64,000 bases of DNA from Filosporella fistucella (GCA_030077755.1 JAQJZZ010000008.1:3100001-3164000), one strand, 5' to 3'; positions 1 through 12,725 are shown, numbered from the stretch's first letter. The notes: generated by a model from the sequence alone, not told the origin. Numbers and translations: made by a program.

Positions 1-239
1 ATTCCGGCTCATAGAATGGATTGCTCACTCAGAAAGCAGCAAGGCCAAGCATACTGAAGATCCAAAAAGGAGCTGCAGTTTCCAAGTAAAGTTGATTTCG
101 TATAAAGTAAGGTTCGACGCAGGTATGCAATTTCTACCACGGCTGTCTAACCAACCACCCTCTCAGATACACCACCAACTCCTCTACCATTTCTATCATT
201 GAATTCTATAATCCATAACCAATCTATCATAGCTCCCAC

Positions 240-1148
240 TCATCCATAATACTCAGCCAATGAATATTGCCAAATACTCGTCTGCTGCCAGAAATCCCTC
301 CAACTCTCGAATTCTTCATGGCGATCCTTATCGTTTTCAATTGCTTCTACAGCCTTGGCATCCCATTCTTTGCCCAAGTTGTATGGGTTTGGAAGCAAGT
401 ACATTGGCTCTTGACTCGTCACGCCACTGACCTCCGGGAAGTATTTGGAGAGTTCGTAGTCGATGTATCGTCTTTGAAGGCGTTCTTCAGCTCTATTGTC
501 CGTATGAGAAGATCCATAGATGTTTTTGTTGAGAAATCGCCAATGACCGCGGTTCATTTGTTGATTCGATTCCTCTTTGGCCGAGGAGCTGGTTGTTGTA
601 GATAGAGTGACGGACGAGCAATTACGCTCCCAGGGACTTTGTATTTTATAAGATTTGATAGAGCCATCCACAACTGATATGCGTTCGCCATTGACCATTG
701 ATGCTGATAAGCGGTAGAGGGGTCCAATCCAAGGCGCAAGAAGTTGGGAGAATAGCATAGGTGATGGATGTCCAACAAGAGGTGATGCTTCAAGTTGGTA
801 CATTGGCAATGGCTCGGGGAATTTTTTCTTGTAGGCGCCAAACATCGTCTTGCAGGTCAGGCCGAGAAGAGTTGCGTCTCCAACAGTGCATTGATCGAGA
901 ATGCAGAGAAGCATATCATTGTTGAGAATCTTCAAGATTAGATCCTTCTTGGTTCGGTGCTTAGAAGCACATTTCACATTTTGTTGAATAGCTGTGACAT
1001 GTTAGTCTCGGACTTCGACCGCATTGGAATTATCCTCACATCTTTCTCTCAAGATCAGAGCTCCTTCATTGTCCTCGAACTGTTCGATCTTAATATTTCC
1101 GTCCTTATGGACAGTATTGCTCATGGGTTGGGAGGCTAGTGAAGACAT
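240..1148 (-). CDS. F-box-like domain protein
   Basis: Two exons, 1148-1040 and 991-240, joined across a 48-nt intron with a GACTAAC branch site just before TCACAG, give 286 residues. An F-box-like helix pair lies at about residues 50-95, with the fungal signature LLCILDQC...LGLTCKTMF followed by KKFPEP. In this family the F-box recruits Skp1 and the remainder is presumed to bind a substrate of an SCF ubiquitin ligase. No WD, LRR or other substrate-binding repeat is visible downstream. The ATG at 1148 was chosen because it gives an in-phase splice and adds about 36 residues; starting inside exon 2 would need a non-ATG codon. The gene at 9781-10440 has the same LGLTC-x-x-MY/F...FP pattern, so the two may belong to one family. 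The F-box call is fairly confident; the substrate is unknown. Confidence 0.7.
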
Positions 1149-2764
1149 CTTGACTAAGTGTTTGTAAGAAGTGAAGAATATGGACGATGGCGAGGACAGG
1201 GAAACTTATAACCCCTGAAGCTGGTTGTTGATGTTGGTTGCGAGGAAGGATCTACGCTGGTAGGAAGATGTTCACTTATACTTGAGAAGTGACTGATACT
1301 TACTGCCATTCAGTCCATTTCCCAATTGTGGATCTAGATATGACAGCATCTACATTCCATTTGTATCTAGCTATGATTTAGTCTTTCTAGAAATTCTTGC
1401 CTGTTAAGAGACAAGAATTTTGACAATAATGCGTAATTTCTTCAGTTTAGCATATGTCACGGTGTGGTGACTTTAGTGTGTAGATGACCTTGTAGCCAAG
1501 TTGTCGGACAGCACGTGACGAAGAATGGAGATAGAAAGTTGTACATATTTGAAACAAGAACGATGTGGCACTGGAGCGGGCAGATTACTGACTCAATTTC
1601 ACAGGAAATTTGCCGGAATTGCCACACGTTCTATCTTCAACACATAGACGACAGGTAACTACATACCTTAAGGGAAGGCGGCATATGGTCACGTGTTGGA
1701 CATAGATCCACGCACATTGTTAAGGTACCGAGTAACTGAAACTTCCACACGAAGTCTTCCTGTCCATTTTGGGTCTTCGATGGTATTCAAACAGAAACTT
1801 TCATAATATAAGCAGATGGCGATCTCGCAATGCGGTTTTCAAAGTCTGATACACATATTTAGATTTCCATCAAGAGAACACTGCCGTACTTAATTTTTCA
1901 TCATTGCGATTTTGAACAATCTATTGATAGCTACGACCCCATTAAGAATTGGAAATGGCTGCTAAATTATCATAATGAGCCTGATTTCACGTTACACGTG
2001 CACTCATCTGAGACAGTGATACCTCAGCTTAGCATATACTCTTGAACGCTCGGATACGAAGAGCATTTGCTCGATCTTCCGTGCTTTGCTCTGAGATGTC
2101 TTCCAAGGGACGGAAGAACGGAGACATCTCTGGGATACCGAAATTGGTGAATGGGGGACGGGTCTCACGAGTGTGGGGAAGCCATCTTGAGATTAGATAT
2201 TCGAAAGCCCGAAAGTGACTTTGGAATTGGATATTTGAATGAAGAAGAATACGGTAAGACAAACCGAGATCTTTGGCAATATTGGGAAGAGAGGACAGAT
2301 TCTTTCTTGGGGGGTTATGGGTGGGTGTAAGTATCTGATTTCTTGATGCAACGTCATAACCTTTTGAGCCCTAACTCTGCACAAGGCAATAATTCATATC
2401 CTTTGCACACTGACAGGCATGATGTATTCTCATTGGTCGTGGATGATGTAGTGTGTACAAAGTATGGTACGGAACGGATGTATTTTGTATCCGGGGTAGC
2501 TTGAGTAAGTAGAGAATAGCCCGCTACTGTACCGAGTTCTAGTGAGGGACTAGAATACTTTATTGAGACGTCACCACAGGAATTAATTCATACGCAACAG
2601 ATCCCCAAGCTGAAGGTCGCCTGTCAGCATGCGAAGTCATGTGGTCATGAATTACTGTGATGAAATTCATGGCAACGATATCCGCTCTAGTAACTTTTTC
2701 ATCGTTATAAGTTCTTGTCTATGATTTACCTCAATGGGGGCATATTTGAGTACTGTATTGTCTC
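1149..2764. other. Intergenic, no recognised gene
   Basis: This 1.6-kb gap lies between the F-box gene (its upstream side) and the 3' end of the pseudouridine gene. CACGTG hexamers occur near 1511, 1692 and 1997. Short minus-strand open frames at about 2029-2384 resemble no family I know and lack a convincing start, splice or domain. They could be a gene relic. Nothing else is supported. Confidence 0.5.
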
Positions 2765-5557
2765 TTAGTTGCGAAAAGGGTCCAACTGAGCCAACTCTGA
2801 CCCCAATCGCGAGAGATCTGGACTAACAGCTTCCTTGCTTCGCAAAGTCATAACTGCTCCTCGCTGCGCCAAGTCAATCAGATCCTTACTCAGCGGCACC
2901 CCTCTGGCCAACCCAGCTATCAAGACACCCAAGAAGGTATCGCCAACACCATTCACGCTTACTACGTCCTCGACTTTCTCCACAGCTGGGAACAACCGCA
3001 TGTAAACACCTCCGACTTCCTGGCTACCATTAGAACACCGCGAGAGTATCCAAGGTGCATGTTCAGGATCAGTGAGCCGAGGATCATCTGGCTTCAAAAG
3101 TTCCGTCAGAAGAACCCCTTCGGACCCAAGCTTGGTAAGTATTGTGGGAATCAACGGTAACATCTGTACAGTCATATGTGGAATTCCTTCATCTGTCATC
3201 TTGGCATTCGTTAATGTTACGAATCTATCGCGAGCTCCGGCGCTGCTGATTCCAAGTGCATCTATAGCTTGCCACCAAGATTGCGTTTCAAACAATTCGG
3301 ATTCCTTTGCTGCACCAAACATTGCAGCCAGTTCGTGTTGATTTGGGGTTGCCAAGTCGATTTTGTGGTTAGGAAATAGCCATGTATGCATTGGCCTGTC
3401 TGGAAGAGGTCGAAATACCGCGGCTGCTTTCGGTGCAGAAACTGGTTCAAATGCCGCCTTGAGCTTTTTGTCTTTGATGCCATTGAGTACAAACCACGTT
3501 ATTTCTGGAGCCCAATTGGCATCAACCACACACCATGACAGGTTTGGGTTTACGTATGTTCCTACGAGCGGTTTTGATTTTGATTGACTGAAGATACTCA
3601 TATCGGCCATTGCTAGCACGAGGTCTTTTTTTGCATCGTTGACTGAGACATATTGAGCTGTTGGTAGTTTGGCATCATCTTTTCCTGTGCCAACTCGTAC
3701 GATGCCATTGTAATCTAGTCCCTCTTTTTTCAGAGCAGAGAGGACGAAATCTCCAGTTCTAAAAGACCGTCAGCGAGAAGGGCAAAGTGAAGAGAAGTGG
3801 TATTACCTATCGTTACCGATAAGAGAACGAAGAAGAACCGATAGACCTGGCCCAGCACGTTGGGCTGCCAAGGCAACGTTATGACCAACACCGCCTAGCG
3901 AGGTCGAAATAGACGCAATATTTGAAGTGTGCATTTGTGGCATGATATCGGTGCCATTGACCAAGGGCTTTCCGTTCTCTCCATTTGGGGTATAATCGCA
4001 TGACACATCCACCGCCACAGATCCAAATACTATGATGTCAGGGCGAGCCTAGAATCTGTAAGTTTTAAATCAAAGTCAATCAAGAAAGGGCTGTACCGCT
4101 GTTGTTGCGATCCTCTCAGGAAGTGAGTTTTCCACGAGATTTTCTCGATTGGCCGAAGCACCGGAGAACCTAGACACAGGGGCCCTAGAGAAATCAGCGT
4201 GAATTACAGTGGGAGGCTGTATCCTCACCCTGAAGATGATTCAGCTCTCATCTGCGACAATTCAACGGCAATCTTGGCCGCCAGGGCAACATTCGACTCT
4301 ATCAATGCGGTATTGGCGGGTATACTATTCCCTTTGGTGAGATCCTTGATCCTGGAGAGAATGAATGGAGTGTTGGAGTGTCCGTGAAAACCTTTCTCGG
4401 CGGCCTCAGTCACAGCCTGATCGATTGCAACGTCAATCTCGGCTTTTGGGATTGAGAAAGCCTCAGGAATTGGATTTGCAAACAAGAACCCAGAACAACC
4501 TTTAGCGTTATGATTATCTTGTGAGACTGAGTCGATGAGCATCATGTCTAAGATTATCAACCGGAAGAGAACCTACAAATCATTGCCGCAGCTTCTCGTG
4601 GAGTTTGGAAAACCATTGGACTCTTGATCCCGCTATCACGGGTATAAAACGCAGGCATATTGATGTCACCTGACCGTCCATCTGCATATGTGCAAACTGT
4701 TGCACCTTGAGTTTCAAGGAACTCTAGAGTACGGGGAAGATCTAAGAAACTCTTGCAGCCGCTACTGATAACCGCCACGGGCGTCCGGCCCAACTCAGTG
4801 AGATCGGCAGAGATGTCCATTGTATCTTGACCACCACGATGAACACCACCAAGACCACCAGTACCAAAGACTTTGATGCCGGCTTTGTTAGCAAGTATCA
4901 TGGTTCCAGAGATAGTGGTTCCGCCATTGAGTTTGCGTCCAGTGAGGCCCTGGATTGATTAAAAAGGATCATCTCGAGGAGTGCATTGCATACCATGCCC
5001 AAAATATATGGAAGATCTCTCCTTGATACTTTCATCGTATTGGGATCTCCAGCGGAAGAAGCAAGTGCGATAAGTTGAGCCTTTGAGAGCCCAACATGTG
5101 CAACACCATCCACGATTCCAATTGTTGCTGGTATGGCTCCATTTTGTCGAACAACATCCTCCAATTTCAGGGCGAGGTCAACATTCTCTGGATAAGGGAA
5201 ACCGTGCGTATATATGGTAGTCTCAAGTGCTACAACTGGCTTGTTTCTGGATATCGCCTCTTGGACTTCTTTGGAGACATTGAAAGTGGGATCAATAGGA
5301 TTTGGTGGACTGTCTTCGGAACGTCTGACATTCTTCGTGGGCAAGATGTTCAGGTCGACTGCTGATTTTGAGACGACTTTCCGGAATGTCTTGCCTTTGG
5401 TGTCCCAGGATTCGCGGGCATAGAATCGTTTTCCATGTTGAAAGCTGCCAACGCTGGGGACTTGTTGATATCTAGAGCACCCTAGAATTGTCGACACAAG
5501 GCGGAGACCTTTGCCGGTCCCAGCCCTAGGCTGACACAATCGAAGTAAAATTGACAT
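2765..5557 (-). CDS. Bifunctional pseudouridine-5'-phosphate glycosidase / pseudouridine kinase (PsuG-PfkB fusion)
   Basis: Six exons (5557-4994, 4949-4577, 4517-4229, 4184-4097, 4048-3807, 3758-2765) encode 849 residues with every phase consistent. After a basic, acid-poor N-terminus that looks like a mitochondrial presequence comes a PsuG (IndA-like) domain at about residues 85-400, with VALETTIYTHGFP, GLTGRKLNGGTTISGT, GGVHRGG, SSGCKSF and LFANPIPE. A PfkB sugar kinase follows, with the N-terminal GGVGHNVALAAQRAG signature and the catalytic NGVGDTF near the end. In these families PsuK phosphorylates pseudouridine and PsuG splits pseudouridine-5'-phosphate into uracil and ribose-5-phosphate. 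The fusion would therefore salvage pseudouridine released from RNA. Bacteria encode the two as neighbouring genes; fused forms are known in eukaryotes. The start is the first ATG in frame. The mitochondrial location is inferred. Confidence 0.9.
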
Positions 5558-6037
5558 CAACAATTAAACATTATCGACAATGTTGAAGTGAGGTTGTTGA
5601 TAGACGTCTCACCGTCCAATGAACAAGAGCTTGATAGCTGTGCAGTGGGAGGTGGGATGTTACACGTGACCTGATTTGTGTCTACGTAGTAATCTGCCAC
5701 GCCGGAAAAGGCTGCCGACAATCACCCAAATGACTTAACTTGGCAGTTTTTAATCTATTTGAAGCACAACAAGTTTCATTCAGCTACTTTCAGCATCATT
5801 AATCGGCTGCATCCGATTGATCCAAGATGCCCAGCTCGATGTTCGTTCGGAAAGCATAATTCCAGCAGTAAGCATACATGTTCATCATACCTTTCCGGTA
5901 CGGGATCCTCATTTCCCTGTCACCACCTCATATAACATCATGCCGTTATTGCTCTGCCATGTCTGCCAACTTTATCTACATGACGTTCCTTCTGTCTCTC
6001 TTTCGTTTATTTCTTCATATCGAAATTTATCGTTGAA
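5558..6037. other. Divergent promoter region
   Basis: This 480-bp space separates the starts of the pseudouridine fusion gene (-) and the secreted-protein gene (+). It holds one CACGTG hexamer (5663-5668) and a CT-rich leader before the plus-strand ATG. No coding sequence is supported. Confidence 0.5.
5663..5668. promoter_or_regulatory. E-box CACGTG upstream of the pseudouridine gene
   Basis: A palindromic CACGTG, in the context TACACGTGACC, lies about 105 bp upstream of the minus-strand ATG at 5557. In fungi this hexamer is bound by bHLH factors such as Cbf1. Function here is inferred from position only. Confidence 0.35.
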
Positions 6038-6883
6038 ATGATGTTTGAATCGTTTCGAATCACTAGTATTATTGTGTTAGGTTTGGCAGGAAGATGCTTC
6101 GCACAGCAGATTGTCAACGGGCAGATTTACACACCAGGGATTGCGATTGTTGATGCGCCGCAGCCTAATACGCCACTTGGTGGTGGTAAGTCTCTTCATT
6201 AAATGGCATATTCAAAGCTGACAATATAGACTTCTTACAGGTAGCTCTTGATGTGACTTCGAACGGGCAACTACAACTTCCTCCATACCCATCCGATCCG
6301 CCATCTGCGATCTATAACATCACCATATTTCTGTCTAGCTACGTCACAGGCAAGAATTTCACGATTTCAAATGGCACAGCTAGCGCAGGAAATGCAAGCT
6401 TGGGAGAGATCATGGCGCAAGAGTCTACAAGTACAGTGAAACATGTGAACTGGATATGGCCGGATTGTTTGGTGGGAGATGGAGTGCCTAGTGATAACGG
6501 TTCTGCCCGCGGATTGTACAACGTGAGTATTCTTGACCGGCATCTCAGAAACCGGACCCTAATTTATTTAGATATCTATCCGCCAAAATTTCCGTCTCAA
6601 CAATACAGACATGTACACTATTTTCGATCTCCCAATCCAAGTCACCAATTCCATACCGGCCGAAAACACTCGGCCCTCATGCAATGCATTGAATAATCCT
6701 CTTCTCGACCAAGCTACCTTGAATGCATCTTCCAATAGCTTTACTCGGATCGCTGGCACAGCTATTCAGACAAAGGATGGAGGAAAGGGAGGTCAAGGGC
6801 TAGGTGGTGCGGGTCTGGTAGACTGGAAGACAAGTGCCCACTGTTTGTGGATTGGAGCTCTGATTGTTCTTTTTACTCTCTAG
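6038..6883 (+). CDS. Secreted, probably GPI-anchored protein of unknown function
   Basis: Exons 6038-6185, 6230-6522 and 6572-6883 join in phase to 250 residues; both introns are under 50 nt. The N-terminus is a signal peptide ending around CFAQ. The mature region contains several N-glycosylation sequons (NIT, NFT, NGT, NAS, NVS) and cysteines at PDCL and PSCN. It ends in a Gly-rich spacer and a hydrophobic tail (CLWIGALIVLFTL) with no charged residue after it, the usual layout of a GPI-attachment signal. No catalytic domain was recognised. It would sit at the cell surface or wall. Two in-frame ATGs occur at 6038 and 6041; the first is used, but the choice changes one residue only. Secretion is well supported; function is unknown. 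Confidence 0.65.
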
Positions 6884-7804
6884 TCTACTGGGAATCGTGC
6901 CATAAGGGAAAGAATGAAGAATGTTATGCTGGAAGGAGTTTGGGCGGCCATTCGTCAGGAATTTACTTATATATACCACATCATTTTCAATCTCTCCTGT
7001 CTACTTCCTTGTGGGGGCCACTATGCAGCCTACTCTATGAATACCGTGGCATTCCTTCCGGCACGCTGTGGACCCCTCTCCTCTCTTACTACTCATCCAG
7101 ACCTTGAATGGTAGGTGATTCCGGATTTAATAAAACGACCGCCTTGCAAAATCTTACAGCTCATGTCAAGAACAACTGTCACTTCTTGGGCTTCAGACCA
7201 AAAATGGTGGAATGGTTTATCAATCCTACTTCTCTCTGACTCACTACAGAAGAGGGATGAGGCATCTTACCTTGTAATAGAGTCTTTTACTTGATATTTA
7301 AAGTAATTGAAATTTTATTAAGGTATTTAGTAAACGTTACGGTATCTATGGGAACTAGAGCTGGCGTGAATACTTTTGATTGAAACTAATTATTAATGCC
7401 GTCTCAAATAGGAGCAATCCATTATTGCTTGGGCCATTTTGCAGAATAGCTGGTTGAAGAACTGAACCCTGAGAAATAGACACCAACAAATGATAATCAC
7501 ATGATGAGTTACTAGCATGGCATTGTTGAACGCCATATTAGGTGTAGCCCCCCAAGCTAACCCCGCGTTTCATGCACCTAACACCTCGGTCCAAACCCAA
7601 CACATGGGACGATACTGTATTGTTCCAATATGGAGCTCCATACTCCATTGAGTGGAGAAACCGAGACTGCGAGGTTAATGGCAGTGCAGCTGAAACCAGC
7701 CCTTCTACTCTCTTCTTTTATCACTTCCAACTCTTACTGACGATACCTAAGTCTAATATCACAACCAACATCTATTAACAAGACAACACAAGCTACACCT
7801 CAAT
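6884..7804. other. Intergenic, no recognised gene
   Basis: This 0.9-kb region holds the 3' flank of the GPI-type gene and the promoter and leader of the dehydrogenase gene. The short open frames show no family resemblance. The last 60 bp are CA-rich, typical of fungal leaders. Confidence 0.5.
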
Positions 7805-9010
7805 ATGCCAATGCACAATGGCTGGCTGCCGCGAGAAGGTATGAATAACTTCATTTGCTAGCTTCTATATTAACCTTCTATAGGTCTAACTGGTGATCCC
7901 ATCGGACGCTTCATCAAAAAGACCGCCCTAAACCCAGCCTTCACTATCATTTTTCTCCTCCTAGCTCGATATACCAAGAAAGGATCGGATCTCTCTATCC
8001 TCCACGAATCTGCTTTTTCTCGAATCAAGACTCTCTTCTATTTCGGACTTGCACGATGGGCTTCCAATTACCTTGATGCTGGTGTTTTGGACAATTGGAC
8101 AACGGATAAATATGATTGGAATAAGGAGATTGTGTTGATTACTGGTGGTTCTGGTGGAATCGGCGGACAGGTTGTAAAACTTTTGGCAGAGAAGGGTATT
8201 AAGGTTGTTATTCTAGATGTCATTCCGTTGACTTTCGAAGCTCGTATGTATAAAGACTGGCCGGTTTGCACCTTTCTAACATGAATAGCCTCGAACGTTT
8301 ACTTCTACAAATGCGATATCACCTCTCCTAAAACCATCGCTGCTGTCGCCGCAGAAGTCCGTAAGGATGTCGGAGAGCCTACAATTCTTATCAACAACGC
8401 CGGTGTAGCTCGTGGAAAAAATATACTCGACGCCACGGAGAAGGATGTCCGGTTTACTTTCGACGTAAATACACTGGCACACTACTGGATGGCTAAAGAA
8501 TTTGTCCCGTCAATGGCAAAGAACAATCATGGTATGATTGTTACCGTTGCTTCGTTCGCCGCATATATTACCGTGCCAAACATGGTGGATTACGGTGCTT
8601 CGAAAGCGGCAGCCCTCTCTTTCCATGAGGGACTCACAGCCGAGCTGAAGACTCGCTATAATGCACCAAAAGTCAGGACTGTAGTCATCAACCAAGGCTA
8701 TACCAAGACCGCTCTCTTTGCGGGCTATAATAACGATGCTCCGTTCTTAGTCCCTACCCTCGAACCCGACACCGTCGCCGAAGCCATTGTCAAACAAGTT
8801 CTTTCGGGCCACAGTGGCCAAGTCATCATTCCTGGTTTCGGAACTACGTTGACATTCCTGAGAGGACTTCCTCATTGGTATCAGAATCGATTGAGAGCGA
8901 AAGGAGAGAATATTATGACAAAGTGGCATGGGAGACAAGTGATTGATGTTGAGAAGTGGAAGCCCGGAGAAGGAAAGGGTGACGAGAAGGAGGGACCGGA
9001 GAGCGCGTGA
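7805..9010 (+). CDS. Short-chain dehydrogenase/reductase, membrane-anchored (17-beta-HSD11/DHRS-like)
   Basis: Exons 7805-7838, 7884-8243 and 8289-9010 give 371 residues. A hydrophobic segment at about 29-39 (FTIIFLLLAR) precedes the Rossmann fold and probably anchors the protein to the ER or lipid droplets, as in the retinol/17-beta-hydroxysteroid dehydrogenase 11 branch. The nucleotide-binding motif TGGSGGIG is at 98-105, followed by a classical NNAG motif. The catalytic Ser220 (VTVASFAAY) and YGASK (Tyr233, Lys237) are all present, so the enzyme should be active on a lipophilic alcohol or ketone with NAD(P). The Asp ending strand 2 (VVILDV) suggests NAD(H) preference, which is inference. 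The first exon is only 34 nt. The substrate is not identifiable from sequence. Confidence 0.85.
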
Positions 9011-9780
9011 GTACCGCCAAACAAATTAGAGTATCTTGCTGATGTGTTCCCTTCAGATCCACTGTATTGGTTCCTCCCTCGAGCGAGTAGAGTCGCTAAT
9101 CTCCTGTCCGGTTTTGGGTTTGGTCGAGGTCATTTCAGATTGGCGATTATACCACCACAAGTCTTGATATCAATCCTTTTAAGCTCATTTCACATAACTA
9201 TTACTGATTGAGATAGCCAGATACCATCTCACTTATCTTGTTAATCGCGAAAAGGTTTGCCATTTGACATTTGCTCGATGCCTGATCTATTCCACCACAC
9301 TAGACCATTCGCCGGGTTGCCAAAACTGGCCAATGAATCCTACGAAGAGGAGCGGAATGATTGTTCTTCTGCGAGTGCTTAGTACCGTCTGTCTCAACTT
9401 TGTGATAACATCAAGTGACTTCATTACCCGTATTGCTGGTCATACACACTCTTACTTAACTTGGTATTATCTGTCCAGCAATAGCACCCTCTGGATCCGT
9501 CTGAAGCTTGAATTCGAATTCAGTTATTCAAGCAGCTTTTGATCCCTCTTGATCCCCTTCGCATCCGCTAGCGTGAGTACTAGCGTCCTCGTTCGAGTGC
9601 AAACAATCCCCTCCGTAGGCGTTGTGACAGACCTTCGTTTTTACAATCACAGCAATATCAACACATCGAATTTCGAGGCAGTTTTTCAAGTTCTTAACAA
9701 CGCTGTTCAGCATAGACTCCATAACAGACTGGCTTAACAAATCCCCTCATACGACAGATCTCATATCAACCAAAACCAAA
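9011..9780. other. Intergenic, promoter of the second F-box gene
   Basis: This 770-bp stretch has no recognised gene. It carries a perfect 14-bp palindrome, TGAATTCGAATTCA, at 9509-9522, about 260 bp before the next ATG. The remainder shows only short unrelated open frames. Confidence 0.5.
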
Positions 9781-10440
9781 ATGTCCTCCAACACTCAAAT
9801 TCCACCCCAATCCAGCGAGGAGTTCAACGCGCAAGGTACGATCTAACCACTTTCAACCACTTCTATCCAATTCTAATTCTACCCTCCAGTTGCTTCGGAC
9901 GTCGAGATGACGGATACTGCCATCGCCGATATCGAAACCGTTGTCTACTCAAAGCCCACGATCGCAGTCTCCTCGGCCAGTAATCTTCAAAATTCAGCAT
10001 CAGCCTTGATTACTCTTCCCCAAGAAATCCACCTCGTGATCTTCTCTAACCTGGATGAGTGTACATCTGCTTGTCTCGGCTTGACTTGCCGCGCCATGTA
10101 CACAATCCACCATGAAAAGTTTCCGATCACCAATCCCAACACTGAATGGGAGATCCGCTCTGCTACCGGTGTTAGGGTCCGAGGCGGTCAACTGTTCACT
10201 CTGCTTGGTGGTTTCATGGGCTGGAAATGGGTGTCCGATAGATTGGAGGTCGAGAATCAGCAAATGAAGGTCAGGAGTGAGCGATTGATGCGTACAATCG
10301 ATATGTTGATGGAGGAATTGAGAGGAATGCTTGGTCCTGGGCTTAGACTCGGATTTCCAAATCCTCCACCCCCTCCTCCACTTCCTCCCCGTCCTTTCCT
10401 GGCACATCCAGGTGTTGGTGGCAGGCAGGGAAGCGGTTGA
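9781..10440 (+). CDS. F-box domain protein with proline-rich tail
   Basis: Exons 9781-9835 and 9890-10440 give 201 residues. After an acidic, Thr/Ser-rich N-terminus comes an F-box at about residues 60-100, with LITLPQEIHLVIFSNL and CLGLTCRAMY. A coiled-coil-prone stretch (WVSDRLEVENQQMKVRSERL) and a C-terminal poly-proline run follow. The F-box would contact Skp1 in an SCF ligase. No dedicated substrate domain is visible, but the heptad-like stretch or the polyproline tail could act as a protein-binding site. It resembles the F-box gene at 240-1148 in the post-F-box LGLTC...KFP signature. It is a short protein for a functional SCF adaptor. Confidence 0.7.
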
Positions 10441-12725
10441 TGCAGATAAGATTTTCACAGGGGAAGTCTCATAGTCTGTCGGGTGGGAAGTAGCGAGAAG
10501 TGGGAACCAATTCACGGACGATAATTTCAAGGCTTGTTGTCGTATGGACTTTTGTATCAGCAGCAAATATGCCCTTAATATGACACCTTTCAAAACATTG
10601 TGATTTGACATTAACTTGACCCCACCCCATGAATTCTTGTGATTATTCTTTTCTCGCGAGAACTTCGTTAATGTAGACCATCCGAGCCATACCTGATCTA
10701 TCTATTTGTCTCTCCGGAGATCCGTATGGTATTTCCGAAGCATTCATATCATATTTAGATGAAGAAACAAGCGCGGAACCCAAAGGCAGCGTCCAACTTT
10801 CGAAGCCGTAATTTCGACAGCCAGTCAGCAACACAACATCCTCACTAGCACCATGCAAAACACGACGTTAATCTAGCCGTGCTCTTTGCTGATAGGGAGG
10901 GAAACGCTATACTAATTAACGCAAAGGCCCGGTCAGATATTCCCTACCTACTCATGGCGCGAATACACGTTAACCGCCGCGAAACACTTCTTCGATACTC
11001 CTTGTCATCCTGAGCTCACGATTTCCTACGATCTAGCATCGTATTCGAATACCGAGGAGGAATGGGAGAGATACAGTTGAGGGGGACGGAGATGTGGCTA
11101 GATTTTGGGACACCTGGATTGCGGATTGTGGTATAACAGGAAAGAGAGGTATGGGACGCAAGGAGGAATTAGTACAAACATGGTAGCCGACTTCACAACA
11201 CAATCGGCGTAGTCCACCTCACAGACACGGCCTTTGTTGGCTGTTCTCCGTGATCAGGGTGTTCAAGGCTGCCCTGATATACAAATGTGGATATTAGACA
11301 GTATATAAGCACAAGACTTTCTGCAGGCGTAGTCGGAAAATCCACAGGCGTAGACACTCAGCCTGTTCTGGGTCGCTTCAATGCAAGAAAGGCATATTTT
11401 ATCTTGATCGAAGAGGGTCAGATGGAAATCAGAGATGGGAAAACGCACCAACTCGCCAACTGGATCCTCCACCCTACGATCACGGCTCTGGAATTTGAGA
11501 ACACACCTTGCTGCAAAGCCAGGGCTAAACAAAACCGAGGAAAAATTGCAGCAAGTGAGAGATCAAGGGAAGATCTCAGGAATTAGTTTTCTCGTGCTTC
11601 CTGGCTTTTGACAAGTCCGAATGAAAGAGATCATCACGTAAGAGCGCCAGAAAAGACCATCAGAAGGATTTTCGCAACCAATATACACTTGCATAACAAC
11701 CGGAGTTCCTTCCACCTATAACAACAACGACACGATGGTGTTTTAGCAAACAGCCGGGTAAGTAACTCTGCATCGTAGGAGTCCAAAGGTACTGATATTG
11801 AAGTAGCGTCCGGCGAAGACAAGAGATTGGCGATAATGGGGAGAATACTTGCTAGGAGACTGAGAGAAAGATGGCGGGTTGGAGGTGACTACAAGATTGA
11901 AAGGGGAAGGGAAGGCTAATAGGATGTTAGTTGATCAGGGAGTTCAGAACACTGGAAGCTGGTTGACTCGTAGACTTTACGTCTCCATTTTTCTGGTCCT
12001 GGTAGATCTATCAGATCCACGAAACATGGTAGGAGTAATTGGGCATCGGAGAAATACAATGAGCTTGGCGGTAATCGCTGGACAGAATACAGATATCGGA
12101 GCAATATATAGAGGGTTAACTCTCTTTCAATTTTGTGTGGCATCACTTTTAGAGTTCTACAATTTCATTTGTTTATGGTATGTTAGTGAAGTATGACTTA
12201 TTAGTTATCGTGTGTAGTCAGGCTACAGATACATGATTTGAAGACTGGCAGTATGATGAGTGGAAGGGGTCTCAAGCAGCGGCACTTGCTAATAGTGCTC
12301 TTCCTGCCAGTGTCTTTGGATGATTGAAACCTTCCTTACCGTTGAGAATAAAACCAATTTACCTTCCCGGCACTTATTTATCCAAGTCTAAATGATATCT
12401 CACGCTTCTTTTCAAGTCACCACGGCATCTTATCACTTCCGCTGATTTCTGAGCTTGAGTTGCTGCGAATTTTTGGCAGAATTTACTGCTCAAAGCTGAA
12501 GGCTAGTGTAGCTCCTTAATCAGACAGGGGGGAATGTGTATAAAAATATTCTACCCCGGTCAAACACAACTGCAAATTATCTCCAGCAGCAACCGACTAA
12601 CGACAGCAGCTTCAACATCAGCCAACCGCCATAATCCTCACCATGTTTATCAACAAACACACCACCAACAGCCATAATCCTTTACCATAGATACCTCCTG
12701 ATCTCGAAGCGTCAGCACTTCTCCG
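10441..12725. other. Gene-poor region
   Basis: This 2.3-kb stretch contains only short open frames on both strands, for example 10643-10858 (-), 11287-11586 (+) and 11879-12196 (+). None shows a known domain, splice continuation or composition that sets it apart. No repeat or transposon end was recognised. A lineage-specific small gene or non-coding RNA cannot be excluded. Confidence 0.45.

Noticed and set aside
10000..10611. 203-codon open frame antisense to the second F-box gene
   Set aside because: It mirrors the coding strand, has no recognisable domain and the sense frame has a clear F-box and intron.
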